A stretch of 64,000 nucleotides of DNA, taken from contig NZ_CP109790.1 in assembly GCF_025857195.1 (NCBI RefSeq), positions 1 to 64,000 on the forward strand, written 5' to 3'. A program made the translations under genes and the position numbers. This DNA is from Leisingera thetidis (GTDB lineage: Bacteria > Pseudomonadota > Alphaproteobacteria > Rhodobacterales > Rhodobacteraceae). How positions within the stretch are numbered: the stretch's first letter is position 1; the number at the start of each line of letters is the position of its first letter. Shown piece by piece: positions 1-8,103 of this stretch. Below the pieces are notes generated by a model. That model was not told the origin of the DNA, did no database searches, and saw only the letters and a program-made list of their open reading frames with translations.

Positions 1-1305
1 ATGTTTACACACGAAGACCTGTCCAAGATGCAGGCCCAATCCTTGAAGATGCAAAGCTGGATCCGCCAGCAGACCTTCTCCCCCGAAATGGAAAAGACCC
101 TGCGCCGGTTCTCCTCCTGGGAGGTGGCGGAGCTGATCTTCCGCGTCAACCAGTCGACCCTGCGGGGACGGCTCGCCACCGACCCCTCCTTGCCCCAGGG
201 CCATGTCGAGGAGGACGGCCGCCAGCGCTGGTATTCGCTGGAGGAGATCAACGAGCTGCGCCGCCGCATCAAGATCAACCGCAAATCGCTGCTGCCCAAA
301 CGCCCCGCGGGGAAACGGGCGCTGCGGGTGGCGATTTCCAACTTCAAAGGCGGTGCCGGCAAATCCACCGTGGCGCTGCATTTCGCCCATGCCGCGGCGC
401 TGGACGGCTACCGGGTGCTCTGTGTCGACTTCGACCCGCAGGCCACCCTGTCGCACTCCATGGGCCTCAGCGACGTGACCGAGGATTACACCGTCTGGGG
501 CATCATGGCCCGCGATCTGGTGCGCGAGACCGAACGGATGAACGCCGTGCCGCAGGGCGCCGAGTCCGGCACCGCCCTGCCCCGGCGCCAGCTGCCGGAT
601 GCGATCACCGGCATGGGGCTGCAGGATTTGCGGGTCAGCGACTTTGTCAAACCCACCAGCTGGCCGACCATCGACATCATCCCCTCCTGCGCCAACGCGG
701 CCTTTGTCGAATTTGCCTCCGCCCAGTACCGCCACCTGAATCCGGAGTGGTCGTTCTTTGCCGCGGTCTCCCGCTACCTCGACCAGCTTCCGGCCGAAGA
801 TTACGACCTGATGATCTTCGACTGCCCGCCCGCCATCGGCTACCAGTCGATGAATGCGGTGTTTGCCGCCGACATGCTCTATATCCCCTCCGGCCCAGGC
901 TACTGGGAATATGACTCCACCACCTCCTTCATCGGCCAGCTGTCCGAGGCGCTGGAGGATCTGTCGGCCTTCAACGGCGTTGTCCCCGCGGGGACATTTG
1001 CGCTGCCCAAGGTGTTCCAGGACGTCCGCTTCCTGCTCACCCGTTATGAATCCGGTAACGATTTGCACCGTGCGATGCGTTCGGCATTTATGAAGGTGTT
1101 TGAGGGCAGAATGACCGAACACCCGATCGAGATGACCCGCGCCGTCGAGCAGTCGGGCCGGTTCCTCAGTTCGATCTACGAAATCGACTACCGGGACATG
1201 ACACGCGAAACCTGGCGGCGCGCGCGGGCCTCGTTCGATCAGGCCTATGACGAGTTCAAGGCCTACGCGCTGGAAGCCTGGGACAAGCTGGAGGATGAGG
1301 CATGA
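1..1305 (+). CDS. parA: ParA-family partition ATPase
   Basis: Type Ia ParA partition ATPase of 434 aa that should segregate the replicon together with ParB. The N-terminal ~95 residues look like a winged-helix/MerR-type DNA-binding region (RRFSSWEVAELIF, then WYSLEEINELRRR), as in autoregulating plasmid ParA proteins. A deviant Walker A motif, FKGGAGKST, lies at residues 115-123, and a Walker B-like FDCPPAIG is further on. The stop overlaps the parB start (ATGA), so the two are one operon. The ATG is base 1 of the window, so no upstream promoter can be seen. Residues 328-332 (VPAGT) are encoded by a copy of the palindromic partition-like site. No repC follows parB, which argues against a RepABC replicon. 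A RepA-, RepB- or DnaA-like replicase outside the window is likely. Confidence 0.93.
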   Translation: MFTHEDLSKMQAQSLKMQSWIRQQTFSPEMEKTLRRFSSWEVAELIFRVNQSTLRGRLATDPSLPQGHVEEDGRQRWYSLEEINELRRRIKINRKSLLPKRPAGKRALRVAISNFKGGAGKSTVALHFAHAAALDGYRVLCVDFDPQATLSHSMGLSDVTEDYTVWGIMARDLVRETERMNAVPQGAESGTALPRRQLPDAITGMGLQDLRVSDFVKPTSWPTIDIIPSCANAAFVEFASAQYRHLNPEWSFFAAVSRYLDQLPAEDYDLMIFDCPPAIGYQSMNAVFAADMLYIPSGPGYWEYDSTTSFIGQLSEALEDLSAFNGVVPAGTFALPKVFQDVRFLLTRYESGNDLHRAMRSAFMKVFEGRMTEHPIEMTRAVEQSGRFLSSIYEIDYRDMTRETWRRARASFDQAYDEFKAYALEAWDKLEDEA

Positions 1306-2402
1306 GCAAGCGCAGAGTCTTCGATATAGATTTCCCGTCCGAACCGGCCCCTGTCCCCGCGGGGACAGCCGCGGAAAAGTCGGCCGAAAAATCCGCCGAG
1401 GCGCGCCGCGGGCCGATGGCCACCGCGATCTCCGAAAACGCCGACGCGCTGCGCACCCGCGCAGAGGCCGAGCAGCGGATCCGCGCCGAGAACGACCGGC
1501 TGGCGCATGAGTTCGTGCGGCTGAAGAAACTGGGGCTGGTGGTCGACCGGATCCCGATCGGCAGGATCCGGCTGGAGAAACTGACCCGCGACCGCAAGGA
1601 GGGGCGCGATCCGGACCTGGACGAGCTCAAGGAGTCGATCCGGTCGGTCGGCCTCTCCAACCCGATCCGGGTCGAGGAAAGGGACGACGGCACCTATGAG
1701 CTGATCCAGGGCTACCGGCGGATGCGGGCCTATATGGAGCTGCTCAGCGAGACCGCCGACGAAGCCTATGGCCATATCCCCGCGGGGCTGGTGGCCAAGG
1801 GCGACAGCCTGCAGGAGCTCTACCGCCGGATGGTGGACGAGAACCTGGTGCGCCGCGACATTTCCTTTGCCGAGATGGCGCAGCTGGCGCTGCGCTATGC
1901 CGAGGATACCCAGACCGGTGCCGAGACCATCGAGGACGCGGTCAATGATCTCTATGCCTCCGCCGGACGGCAGAAGCGGATCTATATCCGCCATTTCGCC
2001 CAGGTGCTGAAGGCGGTGGGCGATGCGCTGAAGTTCCCCGAGGCGATCCCGCGGGCGCTGGGGCTGGATCTGAAAAAACGGCTGGAAGCGGATGCGATGA
2101 ACGCGCAGGTGCTGCGCGACGCGCTGGCGCGGGGGCAGCCTGCAACGGAGGACGCGGAGCTGGAGGTGCTGCGCAGCTTTGCCGAGGGCCGGCGCAAGAA
2201 CGCCCCGCGTGCCCCGTCGTCGCCGCGTCCGGGCGTGGCCAAGACCACATTGCGCTGCACTGTCCCCGCGGGGACAGTCCGCTGCCAGGCCCGCGACGGC
2301 AAGATCGAGATGGCGATGGAGCGCGACTTCTCCGAGATCGACCGGCACAAGCTGGAGGACGCCATTGCCGCGTTCTTTGCGGCTCTGGAACAGGAAGACT
2401 GA
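1302..2402 (+). CDS. parB: ParB-family partition protein
   Basis: Centromere-binding ParB/RepB protein of 366 aa. The ParB N-terminal (Spo0J/sulfiredoxin-like) domain is recognisable around residues 85-160: a DLDELKESIRSVGLSNPIRV segment, then the QGYRRMRAY motif that corresponds to the usual GERRxRA box. An HTH region should follow (about 165-240). The start overlaps the parA stop by 4 bp. Two copies of the 16-bp palindrome lie inside the gene, encoding VPAGT at residues 18-22 and 321-325, and a third begins 6 bp after the stop. By position, ParB is the obvious candidate to bind these palindromes. A strong intrinsic terminator follows at 2441. Confidence 0.92.
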   Translation: MSKRRVFDIDFPSEPAPVPAGTAAEKSAEKSAEARRGPMATAISENADALRTRAEAEQRIRAENDRLAHEFVRLKKLGLVVDRIPIGRIRLEKLTRDRKEGRDPDLDELKESIRSVGLSNPIRVEERDDGTYELIQGYRRMRAYMELLSETADEAYGHIPAGLVAKGDSLQELYRRMVDENLVRRDISFAEMAQLALRYAEDTQTGAETIEDAVNDLYASAGRQKRIYIRHFAQVLKAVGDALKFPEAIPRALGLDLKKRLEADAMNAQVLRDALARGQPATEDAELEVLRSFAEGRRKNAPRAPSSPRPGVAKTTLRCTVPAGTVRCQARDGKIEMAMERDFSEIDRHKLEDAIAAFFAALEQED

Positions 2403-2440
2403 CAGTCTGTCCCCGCGGGGACAGTCTTGGAAAACAGGTG

Positions 2441-2468
2441 AGGCCCGGCAGAAATGCCGGGCCTTTTT
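2441..2468 (+). terminator. Intrinsic terminator after parB
   Basis: Perfect 10-bp stem AGGCCCGGCA / TGCCGGGCCT with a GAAA tetraloop, followed by a run of T. It lies 38 bp after the parB stop and should end the parAB transcript. Confidence 0.9.
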
Positions 2469-2910
2469 CATGTCTGACTGGCCTGTTCGAGCCTGTTATT
2501 CACAGCTGTCCCCGCGGGGACAAACGGCCGCGGCAGGCCGGAAGAGAAGGCATCTGCGGCACGGAACCGGCAAGTGTCCCCGCGGGGACAGCGCAAGAAA
2601 ACGGCCCGGATACAATGCACAGCAACAAGGTTCAGGCCGCCGGAGGGGCGGAGACCGCGGTTTGTCCCCGCGGGGACAGATGGCCGAAATCAGCCCGGCA
2701 CCCAGAAAATACCGGCCTGTCCCCGCGGGGACAGGGGACAGGGGGCAGGCCGGGCAGGGCTGCCGCCGGCCCGCAAGACACCCGGGCGCTGTGCCGGAAG
2801 GTTCGGGACATAAACGTGCGGGAGGCAGGGTCCCCGGGAGGCCGTTTTGCGGCGCAGTCCCCGCGGGGACAGGCGGGCGTCTTGCAGCCGCGGCGGAATG
2901 TCCGGCCATG

Positions 2911-2939
2911 AAAAAGGCCCGGCGGAGCGGCCGGGCCTT
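2911..2939 (-). terminator. Intrinsic terminator after the YceI-OmpA gene
   Basis: Inverted repeat AAGGCCCGGC / GCCGGGCCTT with a 6-nt loop. Read on the minus strand, the stem is followed by a T run (the AAAAA at 2911-2915). It lies 60 bp beyond the minus-strand stop at 2999. Confidence 0.85.
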
Positions 2940-2998
2940 GGTGTTTTCAGCAGCTGTCCCCGCGGGGACAGGGGGATTTTTTCGGCATCCGCGGCCGG

Positions 2999-4039
2999 TC
3001 AGTTCAGAACCTTGAACTCAATCCGCCGGTTCTTGGCCCGGTTCTGCGGGGTGTTGTTGGGCACCAGCGGCGTTGTCTCGCCATAGCCGACCGCCATCAG
3101 CCGTTCTGCCGGGATGCCCATGTTCTGCAGGTAGCTGTTGACCGCGGCCGCGCGTTCCTCGCTCAAGCGCATGTTCCAGGCCGCCTTGCCCTGGCTGTCG
3201 GTGTGGCCGCCGACCTCGACAACCAGCCCGGGGCAGCGGCGGATGATGTCCGAGAGGCTGTTGAGAAAATCGCGGGAGTTGGCATCGAGCCGGGCGGTGG
3301 AAGGGGCAAAGTTGACGCTGCGGCCCTGCGACAGGATCTCGAACCGGCCGGTGCAGGCCTCGCGGCTGAAATCGCCGCTGGCTTCCAGCGCGGTGGCGGC
3401 ACCCGCGGTTGCTGTCCCCGCGGGGACAGAGGCGCTGCCGGGGGCGGCGCGGTCAAACATCAGGTCCAGGCTGACCAGCCCGACGGGGGTGATGGTGACG
3501 CCCGCCGCTTCCTCTAGCTTTTCGCGGCCGGGGTTCAGCGCGAAATCCTCCAGCTTGAGGATGATGGGCTGCACGGTGGCCACGGCGACGCGGTCCTTGC
3601 CCAGCAATGTTACCGCTACCGGCGCGGTCAGCTGCGCCTCGACCCCATGCAGCGACAGGGTGACCGGCAGCGCGATCTGCTTACGCTGCACTGCAGCAAG
3701 ATCGGCGATCTGCGCCGGATCGATCCGGGCGGTGATGGTGGCCTCGGGGTAGGTGAAGGTCTCGAAGAACAGGAACCGCATCCGCACGTTGCGCAGGTCG
3801 ATGGAGGTATCGACGGAATCCAGCGCGACATGGATCTTGGCATCGCCCTGTTCGGAGATGCCGCCGGAAAAGGCGGCAAAGCGGCTCGATTCCGCAATGC
3901 TGCCTTTTTTGATCGATATAAAGCGGATGGCGGAGGATTCGGCGTTGAGCTGCCAGCCGTGCTCAAACGGGCCGGAGGCCAGCGCCGGACGAAGGAGAAG
4001 CAGTAAAACTGTTAAAATTGAGATGGTTAAGCGGAGCAT
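2999..4039 (-). CDS. YceI-like domain fused to OmpA peptidoglycan-binding domain
   Basis: Exported protein of 346 aa. I chose the ATG at 4039 because a clear signal peptide follows (MLRLTISILTVLLLLLRPALA); the longer frame to 4192 adds a non-signal-like leader. Residues ~25-195 resemble a YceI-type lipocalin-like domain (W-x-L-N-x-E-S-S-A-I-R-F, a SGGIS turn and a central L-S-L-H-G-V strand). A short linker follows, then an OmpA C-terminal domain (~225-346) with GGHTDSQGKAAWNMRLSEER and the terminal NRRIEFKVLN, which binds peptidoglycan. The linker contains VPAGT (205-209), encoded by the palindrome at 3413. Divergent from the caspase-like gene at 4217. The combination suggests an envelope accessory linked to the T6SS; its ligand is unknown. 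Confidence 0.85.
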   Translation of the reverse strand: MLRLTISILTVLLLLLRPALASGPFEHGWQLNAESSAIRFISIKKGSIAESSRFAAFSGGISEQGDAKIHVALDSVDTSIDLRNVRMRFLFFETFTYPEATITARIDPAQIADLAAVQRKQIALPVTLSLHGVEAQLTAPVAVTLLGKDRVAVATVQPIILKLEDFALNPGREKLEEAAGVTITPVGLVSLDLMFDRAAPGSASVPAGTATAGAATALEASGDFSREACTGRFEILSQGRSVNFAPSTARLDANSRDFLNSLSDIIRRCPGLVVEVGGHTDSQGKAAWNMRLSEERAAAVNSYLQNMGIPAERLMAVGYGETTPLVPNNTPQNRAKNRRIEFKVLN

Positions 4040-4216
4040 GCGCGATCCATTTGAGTTGGCGAAAGTGGCATCCCTGCCAGCGGGCAGGGACGGAAGAGAT
4101 CCCTCCAGTCTAACAGCAGGCTTGCTGCCGGGTGCAAGGGACGCGATAGTTTGGTAACCAAATACCCTTAATAATTGGGAAGCTGCCCCCAAGCGGGCAA
4201 GAATTGGAGCAGGTGC
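4040..4216. promoter_or_regulatory. Divergent promoter region with two inverted repeats
   Basis: The 177-bp gap between divergent genes contains an 8-bp inverted repeat, TCCCTGCC-AGCG-GGCAGGGA (4071-4090), in the leader of the minus-strand gene, and a short palindrome, TTTGGTAACCAAA (4150-4162), followed by the AT-rich segment AATACCCTTAATAATTGGG. Either could be an operator. No promoter hexamers can be assigned with confidence. Confidence 0.45.
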
Positions 4217-5740
4217 GTGCGTGTTATTCTGACCCGGATCCGGCTGGCTGCAGCGGCCCGAGTGCGGCTGGCCCTTCTGCTGCTTGCGGCGGCGCTGCTT
4301 GGCGGCGGCGGCGCGGCGTCTGCGGAGGAGCGGCTGGCGCTGGTGATCGGCAATTCGGCCTATGGCGCGGTGTCACCGCTCGACAATCCGGTGCGCGATG
4401 CAAGGCTGATTGCCGCAACGCTGGAGGGGCTGGGCTTTGATGTCACCCTGGCCGCCGATGCCAAGCAGATCGAGATGAAACGCGCCATTGCCCAGTTCGG
4501 GCGCCGCCTGCGCGGGGCAGGGGAGGACGCCACCGGGCTGTTCTACTATGCCGGGCACGGGGTGCAGAGCTTTGGCAGCAACTACCTGCTGCCGGTGGAT
4601 GTGGCGCTGGCGGATGCGGCCGATCTCGACCTGATGGCGGTGGAGGCGCAGTCGGTGCTGCGGCAGATGGCGTCGGCCCGCAACCGCACCAATATCGTGA
4701 TCCTCGACGCCTGCCGCAACAACCCGTTCGAAGACGTGGCGGACCTCAATGAAAGCGGCCTGGCGGAGATGAAGGCGCCGACCGGCACCTTCCTGGCCTA
4801 TGCCACGGCGCCCGGCGGCGTGGCGCTGGACGGGGAGGGGGTGAACAGCCCCTTTACCGAAGCGCTGGCGCGCGAGATCACGGCACCGGGGCGGCCGGTG
4901 GAGCAGGTGTTCAAACAGGTGCGCCGGGCGGTGCTGGACCAGAGCGGCGGCAGCCAGACGCCTTGGGACACGTCGTCGCTGGTCAGCGATTTCACCTTTG
5001 CCGCGGCCGAGCCGGAGGCGGTGATGAGCGCGGCGGAAGTGGAAGAGGCGCAGATCTGGAACTCGGTCAAGGCGTCGCGCGATGCGATGCAGATCATGCT
5101 GTTCCTGCGCGGCTATGGCGCTGGCAAACACGCGGATGAGGCCCGCGCGCTGCTGGCAGAGCTGGTCCAGGAGGAACTGAAGGGCAGCGCCGGGCAGGCG
5201 GTTGCTAAGGCTCCGGCCGGGCCGGCGCAGGACGCCGAGACAGCGATGTTCCAGGCCGCGCGGGACGATGGCAGCAAGGCGGCTTATGAGACCTACCTGA
5301 TGGCCTATCCCCAGGGGCAGTTCGCAGAGATGGCAGCGGCGGAGGTGGCGGCCAGGACGGCCGGGGCCGGGCAGGATCCCGCGGCGGGCGGGGACGCGCC
5401 GGCAGCGGCGGAGCCGGAAGCCGCGCCGGCCGGCCTTGCGGAGGCCGGGCCGGTCACCTATGCCAGCCCGCTGCACACCGGAGTCCCCCAGATTGCCGGG
5501 CTGACCCTGGCCGAGGCGGTGACCCGCTCGCCGGCCTTTCCGCCCGTCGAAGGCCTGCCGGAGAGCTATTGGAAGGACCAGTCCTGCAGCTCCTGCCACC
5601 AGTGGACGCGGGAGCGGCTGTGCACCCAGGGCAACACGTATCTGAGCCTCAACATGCAGCGGTCGCTGGGCAAGCAGCACCCGTTCGGCGGGGCATTGAA
5701 ACAGGCGCTGAAGAGTTGGGCCGCGGGCGGCTGCCAGTAG
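4217..5740 (+). CDS. Caspase-like (C14) peptidase, exported
   Basis: Cysteine peptidase-like protein of about 507 aa. I prefer the GTG at 4217 because GGAG at 4206-4209 lies 7 nt upstream; a TTG at 4175 is the alternative. A hydrophobic signal/anchor segment (VRLALLLLAAALLGGGGAASA) precedes a caspase fold starting ERLALVIGNSAYG. The catalytic dyad is visible as H114 in YYAGHG and C166 in ILDACRNNPF. Beyond the protease domain is a YETYLMAYPQGQFAEMA motif typical of such bacterial metacaspase-like proteins, then an Ala/Pro/Glu-rich linker and a C-terminal module with a conserved-looking CSSCHQWTRERLC cysteine cluster. It flanks the T6SS accessory operon. The substrate is unknown, and a T6SS or envelope-stress role is inferred from position only. 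Confidence 0.85.
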   Translation: MRVILTRIRLAAAARVRLALLLLAAALLGGGGAASAEERLALVIGNSAYGAVSPLDNPVRDARLIAATLEGLGFDVTLAADAKQIEMKRAIAQFGRRLRGAGEDATGLFYYAGHGVQSFGSNYLLPVDVALADAADLDLMAVEAQSVLRQMASARNRTNIVILDACRNNPFEDVADLNESGLAEMKAPTGTFLAYATAPGGVALDGEGVNSPFTEALAREITAPGRPVEQVFKQVRRAVLDQSGGSQTPWDTSSLVSDFTFAAAEPEAVMSAAEVEEAQIWNSVKASRDAMQIMLFLRGYGAGKHADEARALLAELVQEELKGSAGQAVAKAPAGPAQDAETAMFQAARDDGSKAAYETYLMAYPQGQFAEMAAAEVAARTAGAGQDPAAGGDAPAAAEPEAAPAGLAEAGPVTYASPLHTGVPQIAGLTLAEAVTRSPAFPPVEGLPESYWKDQSCSSCHQWTRERLCTQGNTYLSLNMQRSLGKQHPFGGALKQALKSWAAGGCQ

Positions 5741-6145
5741 CGGCCGGAGCCGCTGGCGGACCCGCGCAGGCGAGGGGCTCCCGCCCGGGGCCGGCGCATT
5801 CCGCGGAATGCGCCTTCCCAGTTGGGCGTGGCGCTGTGCTGCGCACAGCGCGGGCGGCCGCCTTCGGAACAGCAGAGCGTTCGCGCAACAGCATCTGCAG
5901 GTGCATTTGCGAGGATGCGCTGAAGGGCAGGGGTGCCCTTCAGGCGCCATGCCGGGGATAGTCCGCCCTTTGCGGCCTGAAGGGGGGCGGGTCTGCCGCG
6001 CGGCTGCCGGGCGCCGCCTTTGATCCCGTAAAGAGCGGGTGGGAGCGCTGCGCGTCAGCGCAGCGCCCGGCCCAAGGCCGCCAAGGCATGGCGGCGCCAG
6101 CCGCGGGCCTGCGGGCGCGGGAGTTCTGCCTTTTCAATCAGTTGA
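5741..6145. other. Non-coding gap rich in hairpins
   Basis: A 405-bp interval between convergent genes. I see no credible ORF, but several strong inverted repeats: a perfect 22-bp palindrome at 5793-5814 (GGCGCATTCCG and its complement), a 9-bp stem with 3-nt loop at 5831-5851 (GCGCTGTGC/GCACAGCGC), an 8-bp stem at 6045-6066 (GCGCTGCG/CGCAGCGC) and a 7-bp stem at 6077-6095 (GCCGCCA/TGGCGGC). None has a long T run. They may end both convergent transcripts or be dispersed REP-like elements. Confidence 0.6.
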
Positions 6146-7699
6146 TTACGGGGCGTGGGTGGTGATCAGGAAATAGACCCATTCGCCTTTGAAATCCGGG
6201 TGCCGGCTGCGGGCGGCCGCCACCCGGGCGCGCAGGAATTCCAGGTATGGCGCGGCGGGTTCGCTGAGCGGCCGGGCGGCGTCATACAGCGGGTGCGAGG
6301 CCGCAAAGGCGACGGCGATTTCCTGGCCGAAGGGCGGGCCGACAGTGATCTGCAAGCCGGGATCGCCCGCCTCCCTGGCGCCGACGCGCAAGGCGCTTTG
6401 CGGGGCGGCCTCGGTCAGCGGCACCAGCGCATTCGGAGACAGGTGCAGCACCGCGCCGCCGGCGTCGAAATAGTCCACATAGACATAGGCCGGGTAGTCC
6501 GGCGCGGTGAGGTCGAAGAACAGCCGCTCGCCGCCGGAATAGTCGAGCACCCGGGCATGGGCGTCCTCCCCGACCAGCAGCGGGTTGGTGATCTGGTCGG
6601 TGCTTTGCGGCAGGCCGACGTTTGAGATTCCCGCCAGCGCGCCGCATTGCGGGCGCGGCAGCAGGCGCATCTGGTCGGAGACTGTGATATCGGCGCCCAT
6701 CTGCGCTTGCAGGGCGGCCAGGACCGGCGGGCGCAAGCCGTCTTCCGGCAGGTGGCCGCGGACTTCCAGGGTGGCGGTTTCCGGCACAAAAGCCACTTGC
6801 AGCCGGGAGCAGGGGACGGCGGCGAGAATGCCGGAGACGCCATCGCGCAGGGGGTCGCCTGCGGCCACCGCATCGCCGGGCTGCATGAAGGCCTGAAAAG
6901 CGGCAAGGGACACCGGATCGATATCGCCGGAGCCGCCCTGGAACGCCAGCGCGGCTTTGATGCGGGGGGCGTCCGGGGCGGCGGCTGGAGTTTGCCGGGA
7001 TGGCGGAATGGTGCCCGCCAGCGGCGCGGACACGGGCTGCGCCTCCGGGCTTGGCCGGCTGGCGGGGGCGGTCTGCGGCAGCGCAGCCGGGTCGGGGTGC
7101 GCGGCGGCGGCTGCGGTCAGCGGCGCGGCGGTATCTGCCAGAGGACGGCCCGGATCCGGCGCGGCGGTCAGCAGGACGGGAGCGGCAGTGGCGGCAGCGG
7201 CCGGTTGCACCGCTGCCGGTGCCGGGGCCGCTGAGGCGGGTTGCGGCTCAGACGGCTGGGCCGGCCGGGCAGCCGGGCGGACGTCAGGCAGGCGTGCGGC
7301 AGGCGCCGCGGCGCTGGCGAGTTTGCTTGACGGAGCTTGTGCAGCGGATGCCGCAGCGGCCTGAGCGGCAGAGGGTGCAAGGCTGGCTGCCGGCGGGGCG
7401 GCAGAGGCGAGGCGGTCTGCTGCGGGGGCCTTCGGCTGGGCCTTGGAGAGCGGCACGCTGCCTGCGGCAAGGCCTTGGCTTTGCGCCCCGGATTCAGGTG
7501 CTTGTTCGCTTTCAGGCGCCTGTGGGACGGCCTCGGAACGGGGGATGCGGTGGGCCTGCAGGTCGAGGCGGCTTTGCGGGGCGGGCTGCTGCGGCACCGG
7601 ACCCGGCACCAGCGAGATCAGCAGCGCGCCGGCGCCGGCGGCATGGACCAGGGCGGAGGCGGCAAGCCCCAGCGCCCATATGGCCGGGCTGCGCATCAC
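6146..7699 (-). CDS. TonB-like membrane protein with C-terminal DUF4384-type domain
   Basis: Protein of 517 aa encoded last in the exbB-exbD-exbD operon; its start overlaps the upstream ExbD stop (ATGA-type overlap). One N-terminal membrane segment (residues ~5-30) is followed by some 230 residues rich in Ala, Pro and Gln, as in TonB periplasmic spacers. Residues ~250-350 form a small BON-like alpha/beta region (PETATLEVRGHLPEDGL). The C-terminal ~150 residues (LLVGEDAHARVLDYSGGERLF, then YVYVDYFDAGGAVLHLSPN) match the DUF4384 style. The T6SS kinase at 40772 has a similar C-terminal half. Position and architecture suggest that it takes energy from the ExbB/ExbD motor, but no TonB C-terminal box was recognised. 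Confidence 0.75.
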   Translation of the reverse strand: MMRSPAIWALGLAASALVHAAGAGALLISLVPGPVPQQPAPQSRLDLQAHRIPRSEAVPQAPESEQAPESGAQSQGLAAGSVPLSKAQPKAPAADRLASAAPPAASLAPSAAQAAAASAAQAPSSKLASAAAPAARLPDVRPAARPAQPSEPQPASAAPAPAAVQPAAAATAAPVLLTAAPDPGRPLADTAAPLTAAAAAHPDPAALPQTAPASRPSPEAQPVSAPLAGTIPPSRQTPAAAPDAPRIKAALAFQGGSGDIDPVSLAAFQAFMQPGDAVAAGDPLRDGVSGILAAVPCSRLQVAFVPETATLEVRGHLPEDGLRPPVLAALQAQMGADITVSDQMRLLPRPQCGALAGISNVGLPQSTDQITNPLLVGEDAHARVLDYSGGERLFFDLTAPDYPAYVYVDYFDAGGAVLHLSPNALVPLTEAAPQSALRVGAREAGDPGLQITVGPPFGQEIAVAFAASHPLYDAARPLSEPAAPYLEFLRARVAAARSRHPDFKGEWVYFLITTHAP

Positions 7700-8103
7700 C
7701 CGTCCGGTTCCGGGGTGACCACCAGTACCACGTCCTTGAAACCGAGTGTTTCACCTTCGGCGACCAGCGGCAGCACCCGGCGCAACTCGGCCGCGCGGTG
7801 GGCGTTGATGCGCAGGCGCAGTTCCGGGTTTTCCGCCAAGAGGGCGGAAAGGGCAGGGGAGAGGCCTTCGCGGGGGATGGCCTCGCCGTCGAGCGCCAGA
7901 TCTCCTGCGGCGGACACCGCCAGGGTGATGCCGCCGGCCGGCATGTCGCGGCCGGTGGCGGCGGTGGCGGGGCGGACGTCGAAGGGGGCGGTGGCGTCCA
8001 TCCGGCCGATCAGCATGAAGAACACCAAGAGGAAGAACACCACGTCGATCAGCGCGATGATGGTTTCGGAATGCGGATTGCGGGCCGGGCGGTTGAGCTT
8101 CAT
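7696..8103 (-). CDS. ExbD/TolR-family protein (second copy)
   Basis: Protein of 135 aa with the ExbD/TolR layout: a short cytoplasmic N-terminus, one membrane helix carrying the conserved acidic residue (ALIDVVFFLLVFFML, Asp in the helix) and a periplasmic domain ending VLVVTPEPDG. It overlaps the neighbouring ExbD gene at 8100 and the TonB-like gene at 7699, so the three are probably translated together. Together with ExbB at 8527 it should form a proton-driven motor unit. Confidence 0.85.
   Translation of the reverse strand: MKLNRPARNPHSETIIALIDVVFFLLVFFMLIGRMDATAPFDVRPATAATGRDMPAGGITLAVSAAGDLALDGEAIPREGLSPALSALLAENPELRLRINAHRAAELRRVLPLVAEGETLGFKDVVLVVTPEPDG

Larger units (their letters stand above)
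2403..2998. other. Gene-free partition region with seven palindromes
   Basis: This 596-bp stretch between parB and the convergent YceI-OmpA gene holds seven copies of the 16-bp palindrome and two intrinsic terminators (2441-2468 for parB, 2911-2939 for the opposite gene). Open frames do run across it, but they consist largely of palindrome-encoded CPRGD/SPRGQ/VPAGT words and have no convincing ribosome binding site, so I call no gene. No AT-rich stretch or DnaA box stood out, so centromere is a better reading than replication origin. Confidence 0.75.
981..3428. repeat. Eleven-copy palindrome cluster, probable parS/centromere
   Basis: A 16-bp perfect palindrome, TGTCCCCGCGGGGACA, occurs at 981-996, 1352-1367, 2261-2276, 2408-2423, 2507-2522, 2575-2590, 2663-2678, 2718-2733, 2955-2970 and 3413-3428. 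A one-mismatch copy (A for the first T) is at 2856-2871. The copy at 2261 extends to a 20-bp palindrome. Seven copies lie in the gene-free 2403-2998 interval. Four lie in coding sequence (one in parA, two in parB, one in the YceI-OmpA gene), and all four are in the frame that reads VPAGT. I saw no full copy in the remaining 60 kb. Dyad symmetry, clustering around parAB and irregular 55-138 bp spacing fit ParB-binding sites better than replication iterons, but this is inference. Confidence 0.85.

Noticed and set aside
303..312. CCCCGCGGGG in parA (and a similar one near 1778 in parB) as further partition sites
   Set aside because: Only the inner 10 bp match; the outer TGT/ACA arms are missing.
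2179..3015. Open frame of 278 codons across the palindrome field
   Set aside because: It overlaps parB and consists of palindrome-derived words (SPRGQ, VPAGT, CPRGD) with no ribosome site; both flanking genes have terminators inside it.
981..3428. CRISPR-like array from repeated 16-mers
   Set aside because: Spacing is irregular, units are perfect palindromes, several lie in genes, and there are no cas genes; partition sites fit better.
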